Origin: Coix lacryma-jobi var. lacryma-jobi
Taxonomy: Eukaryota > Streptophyta > Magnoliopsida > Poales > Poaceae
Assembly (NCBI GenBank): GCA_009763385.1
Contig: CM019826.1
Span: 96,766,848-96,830,847, forward strand
DNA length: 64,000 nt
Direction: 5' to 3'
Shown here piece after piece: positions 59,536 to 64,000 of the stretch. A program made the translations under genes and the position numbers. Position 1 is the first letter of the stretch, and the number at the start of each line of letters is the position of its first letter. Below the pieces are notes generated by a model. That model saw only the letters and a program-made list of their open reading frames with translations, made no database searches and was not told where the DNA came from.

Positions 59536-60025
59536 ACCTCATTCAAGTGCCCAAAAGCCAATAAGAAGCAAACACAAGGCCACTTGAGATGAGGAAGGAT
59601 CATGAAAACTCCAAATAAAAGCTCTCGGTCCCGAAAGAAATGGGAAAAGCGGGCAAAGCCTCCACACAACCGAAGAGTCAAGATAAAACAAGAGTTTCAT
59701 GAAATCCCAAAAAGGTACTCGAAAACCAATCTCAAATAAATTGTCAAACAATCATCACAAAAGAAACCAAGGTACTTATCCACTTGGATTCACTTGGGTC
59801 GAGATTTCTCCCCCTTTTTCTCTTTCTCTTTCTCTTTGTCCCCCTTGATGATTGAATTGACAAAAACTAGGCACAAGAGATGGTTTGAGATACCAAAATC
59901 GAAAATCTCATTCAAGTGATCAAAAGCCATAGAAGGGCAAAGAACAAGGTCACTTGTCATGAGAAGATTATCCATTCAAATGCCCAAAAGCCAAAGAAAT
60001 GCTAAAGAGGGGGCAATTTGAAATG
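59536..60025 (-). repeat. Hairpin family I (three units)
   Basis: Unit a: TCAAGTG (59,543-59,549) with CACTTGA (59,581-59,587), extended by CCTCAT/ATGAGG past a one-nt bulge. Unit b: CAAGTGA (59,913-59,919) with TCACTTG (59,950-59,956), extended by CTCAT/ATGAG. Unit c: TTCAAAT (59,975-59,981) with ATTTGAA (60,016-60,022), plus GCCC/GGGC inside. All three share CAAAAGCCA in the loop. The G:C to A:T change between units a and c is on both arms. Confidence 0.8.
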
Positions 60026-60439
60026 AACATAACTTGGTCCCCAAAGACATGGGCAACGGCTCAACGCAACCAAGCAAGGGATCGGAGCAACAACTCATCA
60101 AAGAGCAAAACTCGATCACATAGAGCGAAAAACTTGGTTCCCAAAGACATGGGCAACGGCTCGACGCAACCAAGTCAAAAATGAGCTAGTCCTCAAGAAG
60201 AGGCAGAAAAGGCTCAACACCACTAGCTCAAGACTCGATACCAATTGAGGCTGAATCAACGCATAAGAATGCAAAACTGATCACAAACAACCAAGAATTG
60301 GTGAAAACAGCTAGTTCCTCAAGACAGAGGCACATAGGCTCGACGCAACTAGCTGAAGGGTCCATACCAATCGAAAATACCAAGCAAAAACTGCTAGTCC
60401 CTCTAGACAGAGGCAAAAACGGCTCAATACAACTAGCAG
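59622..60439 (-). repeat. Hairpin family II (six two-stem cassettes)
   Basis: Outer arms: CTCTCGGT/ACCG(A)AGAG (59,622; one bulge), CTTGGT/ACCAAG (60,033), ACTTGGTT/AACCAAGT (60,132), TGAGCTAGT/ACTAGCTCA (60,182), CAGCTAGTT/AACTAGCTG (60,308), CTGCTAGT/ACTAGCAG (60,391). Each has an inner stem just after the 5' arm: TCCC/GGGA, CCCA/TGGG twice, CCTC/GAGG twice, CCTCT/AGAGG. A single-stranded GGCTCRACGCAAC-like segment follows. Units from 60,182 on are followed by a TACCAATTGA-like tail. A seventh unit is at 4,059. Confidence 0.85.
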
Positions 60440-60533
60440 GCTCGATACCGACTGAGAAAAATCACAAGAGAAGCTCAACACTAAATGGAGCACAATCACT
60501 CGGAGCACGCGGAGAAGCAGCAAGACAAAAGCG

Positions 60534-60766
60534 ACTCCCCCTGAAATCAAGCCTATACACAAAAGCTATGTAACAAAGCTCATGACACTAATTGCATTCC
60601 ATACCAAAAGATGGATACCAATTGAAACACATAAAGGAGCTATACCAAGTGAAGAAGAACATAAAAGAGCTAAACTCCCCCTTGCTCAAAGCTCTCCCCA
60701 AAATGCATGACTCTCCCCTTTGTGCCAACACACAAGCTCCCCCTTGCAAACAGCTTCTCCCCCTTT
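60534..60766 (-). repeat. Cluster of polypurine-like tracts
   Basis: Minus-strand AAGGGGGAG or close variants occur at 60,534, 60,675, 60,713, 60,737 and 60,757. Others lie at 59,807 and 59,839. Repeated polypurine tracts upstream of the 3' LTR are a described Sirevirus trait. Confidence 0.7.
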
Positions 60767-61965
60767 ACAAAAGGGAACATGCTGAGGGGTTTTGACATTT
60801 TTCACAAAGTTGACACAACCACAAGACAAGTCATCAACCAAAAGCATATGGGGGCAATGAAAAGCATTGAAAGTGACCACAAAGTGTATCGGAGCTGGGG
60901 GTATGTACACTAAGCTAAAAATGCATGATATGCACAATGCAACAGCTTCAAGTGTATAGCAATCAGAATGAAAAGATGCTCAAAAGGGTGCTGCCCTGAA
61001 AGTGTAGCAATCAATACAAATGCTAGCAAAGGCTCAAACTGATCAAGTGAATACGAAATATGAACAATTAAGCATATGAGCAGTTTTAAGCCATTTGAAA
61101 AGGAGTTCACCACTAAAATAGCACTTAGCATGAATAGACAGGAAATCAATCAAGTGCTAACTCAAGTATAGAAGGTGAACTACCACTAGCAAAGTTCAAT
61201 CATCATGCTATAGAATGAAGCATAGACTTGTGTTATTTTCAAATTTTATCGGAGATTGCAGCGGTATTAACACAAGTTCATATTAAAGCATGTGATTGCG
61301 AGAGGTTGAAAGCATGGTCATTGCCTAACTTTTCAACCGGGCTAAGCCTATGCAAGAAAAGCAATCATAAGCTTAAAGCACCGGTTTCGGTCTTACACTA
61401 CACGGCTCAAGTTTAACTCAATTGTGCAATGAGAAACAGTCTCGATACCGTGAGGTGCTGACACATGCAATCCCATCTCGATCTTTTCATTTCACTTAGA
61501 CTTGGATCAAATTTTAAGCACAAGGTAAATATGAACAATCCAAGCAAGTGAATGACTCAGTGCAAGAGACATAGCAACCTAGCATACAAAAGATAGTACA
61601 AGTGATCTCAACACATCCTACCCATGCTAGTTGCCACTCTCAATGGTGAACAAATTAAAGTTTCATAATCAATTAGTCAAGTTCACCGTTTGCAAAAATA
61701 GCTTAGCTCATAACATGTATCAAGTGATCAAAAGGAGCCTAAGCTACAAGCATCATCATGAATAAACAGGGCATACCAAACAGAGCATAATCTCATTCTC
61801 ATTACTATATTCATGAAGCTCTAAAATGCAAGATGTACATGATGAAATGCATGCACAAGCTAGTCTATCAAAGATAAAGCAAAACTAGCCTAAAGAGAAA
61901 GACCCAAAACAAAAGGGTATCGGAGAAGACAAACTGTGATACAACAAGAAAAATGCTTCCCCAAC

Positions 61966-62440
61966 AAAAAGGGAAACACACACCAAACTCACAAGCAAAG
62001 AGCCAAGAAATGCTCAAGCGAACAGCCGGCAAAATCCACATCAAAAAGACCACACAGCAGAAAGGGGTCGGAGAAGAAGAGTACCAAAAACCGAACTCAG
62101 AAGTGTGTCGGAGGTACCTCATCAAACGCATGACCGCCTGCTGGTGTGATACCCGAGGGGACGCCTGAATCTGCTGAAATCTCTGGGGCACCTGCCTTGC
62201 CGAAGTCGTCTCCCCCTTGCCTGATGCTGTCGCTCCCACAGGTGCAGCTAGTGCTCGTAGGAGAGCTGCTCGAACGGAACCCCAAGTCGTGGAAGAAGTG
62301 GGATCGGGTCCGTGAGCCGAAATGCTCTCTCCAGGCTCCTGTTCTCCTGCACACTCAAAGGCAGAAGAAACACAAGGCGTTGTCTCGTCCAGTGTGACCT
62401 CAAGGTCTCCACGAAAACGGTTAGTCACATAATAAGCATA
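61966..62440 (-). pseudogene. Sirevirus pol remnant (integrase-RT linker joined to RNase H pieces)
   Basis: Minus-strand sequence from about 62,180 to 62,050 encodes ASPRVSHQQAVMRLMRYLRH and EFGFWYSS, matching RNase H of the left element (ASPRTSHRQEVKRIMRYL, EFRIWYSA). It then jumps to the polyprotein end (EFGVCFPF near 61,970), skipping about 150 codons. Upstream (about 62,190-62,420) lies an acidic serine/proline-rich stretch like the linker between integrase and RT. The whole RT, including YVDD, is absent. The element cannot supply its own polymerase. Confidence 0.6.
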
Positions 62441-63129
62441 AGGTGAACTCTCAACAAAAGGAGATCTACCTATGTATGATACTGCAAGGAGATCTGAACT
62501 CAAACTAGTCAAGACTACCATGCAACAGGATAAAGCAATGTATAGCAAAATGCAGCCTAAAGACATGATCAACCCAAACATAGTCTAAGCCTCAACACAT
62601 GCTACAATGCAAGATAATGGTAGCAATAGATCCAAAAGCATGTAACATGATAAAATTGTGGAAAGGCTAGTGCTCAACCTAAACATATCAACAGGGTACA
62701 TGTAGCTACACAAAACTAGCACCTGAAAAGTGACACCTAATGAACATCATACCACTACAAATCAAGGTCATGGAGTAATATGGTAAAACATGGCACAATG
62801 TTCATGAGGATCACAGACTAGCATGAAAAGTGGCTCCTCCACAAAAGCTATACACAAAGCTAGCATGACATGATATACAAGATAGCACATGCTAGACTAA
62901 GACAAAACATGATACACAAGAAAATGTACATGCAAGTACTATACAAGTGAGCACATGAAGAACCATCTCATACCACATGACATAAATCATGGATGTACAG
63001 GGTATGAGTGTATAAGAAGGCTCACCGAGCTACAAAAGCCTCTTTGGAGGCAAATCTAAGCGGGGTGTAGAGAACCATCAACTCTTGATCACATCTAAAA
63101 GATCAAGCTCCATCAGGCGCATGTTCTCC
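62441..63129 (-). mobile_element. Internal Sirevirus sequence, non-coding
   Basis: Between the pol remnant and gag, where protease and integrase would be expected. No domain is recognisable in any frame. AT-rich with many ACAAGCTAGCA-like words. A small perfect hairpin (CTTGATC/GATCAAG) lies at about 63,091-63,114. Confidence 0.45.
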
Positions 63130-64000
63130 ACCCCGCGTCCTCATATCTACACACAAGAGGACAAAGTAACCCGAGTCTTGGATCCCAAAGGGTTAGCAAG
63201 CATATACTTGGGAACTCAAGACTTGGTCACAGAACTCAACTTATCTTGTGGGTTAGCATGATGCAAATGTTGGTTCAAATGCAATTGTGAAACACCCTTG
63301 GAAGCATTCCTCAAAAGGACAACTCGAGGAGAAGAACGAGTCGTACCACGAGAAAAGAGGCAAACATCTTCCAAGGTTTTTGTAGAAGAACCAATAGAAG
63401 CACCATGAAAAGCATGACGTGGACCGAGAGAAGAAGCACTAGGAGCATGTCCACGACCATGACCTATCCCACTAGAAAAGGAGTCATAAAACCCATCAAC
63501 AAAGAGGGACTTCTTACTAGGAGCACAAGCGTTCATGCCATGGGAAGGGCTATGAACCACCATCTTCCTAGAAGAGCGAGCTTGGCACGCCGATAGCAAA
63601 AGCTTTCTTGATGCCCATCTTTATCACAAAAAGAGCAATGGTACAAAGGCCTATTGGAAGGCACACCATTCTCCGATAAGTGAGAAGTCCCTTGGGACTT
63701 GGAACAAGAAGCATCAACATTCAACTTGGTGCCAACACTAGGAGCACACGTGCCATGGGAAAGGCTACACGGCTTCCTAAAAGCCTTAGCTCGAATACGC
63801 CGCTCGTGCTTGACACGGCGAAAACAAAAATCGAATGAGTGTCCATCCTTCTTGCAAAAGGTGCAATGGAAAATTGGATTGGGAGCACGAGTCCCAAAAA
63901 TATGAGAAGCACCCTTGTCAAGAGAAGTCCCTTGGACATCACTCGAAGAGACAGCAAGGTTAGGAGTAGCTATGAAAGAGCTATCTGAAACCTTGACACA
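63130..64000 (-). pseudogene. Sirevirus gag, C-terminal part with two zinc knuckles
   Basis: Gag of the right-hand element, entering from beyond the window. Two CCHC knuckles (C-X2-C-X4-H-X4-C) lie in the same frame: HCTFCKKDGHSFDFCFRR at 63,818-63,868 and HCSFCDKDGHQESFCYRRAK at 63,581-63,640. Both resemble the paired knuckles of Sirevirus gag, which bind element RNA. A one-base shift lies just after the second knuckle (about 63,585). An in-frame TGA (63,216-63,218) replaces a tryptophan codon before the PKYMLANPLGSK region. It is non-functional. Confidence 0.8.

Larger units (their letters stand above)
59485..61965 (-). mobile_element. Sirevirus 3' non-coding internal region
   Basis: About 2.5 kb between the 3' LTR and the pol end. 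The first kilobase holds two families of hairpin cassettes. The middle (60,534-60,766) holds repeated polypurine-like tracts. The remainder (60,940-61,965) is collinear with 480-1,443. Some Sireviruses carry an envelope-like frame here. I see only short, frame-changing open stretches and do not call one. Confidence 0.7.

Noticed and set aside
59976..60562. Possible envelope-like protein in the Sirevirus 3' region (repeated CVEPLP-like peptides on the minus strand)
   Set aside because: The repeated peptides come from the hairpin cassettes, switch frame from unit to unit and are broken by stops. Nucleic-acid pairing explains the conservation better.
1..64000. tRNA, rRNA or ordinary host protein genes
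   Set aside because: None was recognised. The only tRNA-like signals are retroelement primer-binding sites.

Overview
This window looks like pericentromeric or centromeric DNA from a grass (Poaceae). It holds no ordinary host gene. About 39.5 kb (17,537-57,083) is an uninterrupted tandem satellite with a monomer of about 152-153 bp. Both flanks are nested, broken LTR retrotransposons of grass type: Ty1/copia of the Sirevirus (SIRE/Maximus) lineage and Ty3/gypsy of two kinds. Parts of the monomer resemble, from memory, the CentC (maize) and CentO (rice) centromeric repeats. That resemblance and the retroelement types are the basis for the organism call; the species cannot be named from sequence alone.

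Left flank (1-17,536). A minus-strand LTR end (1-385) sits in a minus-strand Sirevirus remnant: 3' non-coding region 386-1,443, then reverse transcriptase/RNase H 1,444-3,098 with stops and a frameshift. It is cut by a gypsy LTR fragment (3,099-~4,030), and more Sirevirus non-coding sequence follows. A plus-strand Sirevirus LTR (4,789-14,263) is split by a minus-strand gypsy element (5,516-12,627). That gypsy element has two 678-bp LTRs, gag, protease, RT, RNase H and integrase. It has a frameshift, its 3' end is deleted, and a piece of its pol C-terminus lies outside the right-hand LTR. A second gypsy element (LTR 14,630-16,081, primer-binding site, decayed gag to 16,764), a scrap of LTR and a Sirevirus gag fragment (16,817-17,536) lead into the satellite.

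Satellite (17,537-57,083). There are roughly 259 monomers, all in one orientation. The middle (21,641 to ~41,500) is organised in higher-order blocks: three nearly identical copies of a 30-monomer, 4,576-4,577-bp block, then a rearranged copy with deletions and an 8-monomer tandem duplication, then a partial copy. The left (17,537-21,640) and right (~41,500-57,083) domains are more diverged, with only short-range duplications.

Right flank (57,084-64,000). A minus-strand Sirevirus begins with its 3' LTR (57,084-59,473). Next comes a long non-coding region, then pol sequence from which RT and most of RNase H are missing, then decayed gag with two zinc knuckles running off the window.

The most unusual signal is in this right-hand element. 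Its non-coding region carries two families of repeated hairpin cassettes, and its LTR carries a hairpin minisatellite. In all three sets the stem sequence differs between units but pairing is kept, which suggests selection or copying at the level of nucleic-acid structure. One further cassette lies in the left flank at 4,059-4,100.
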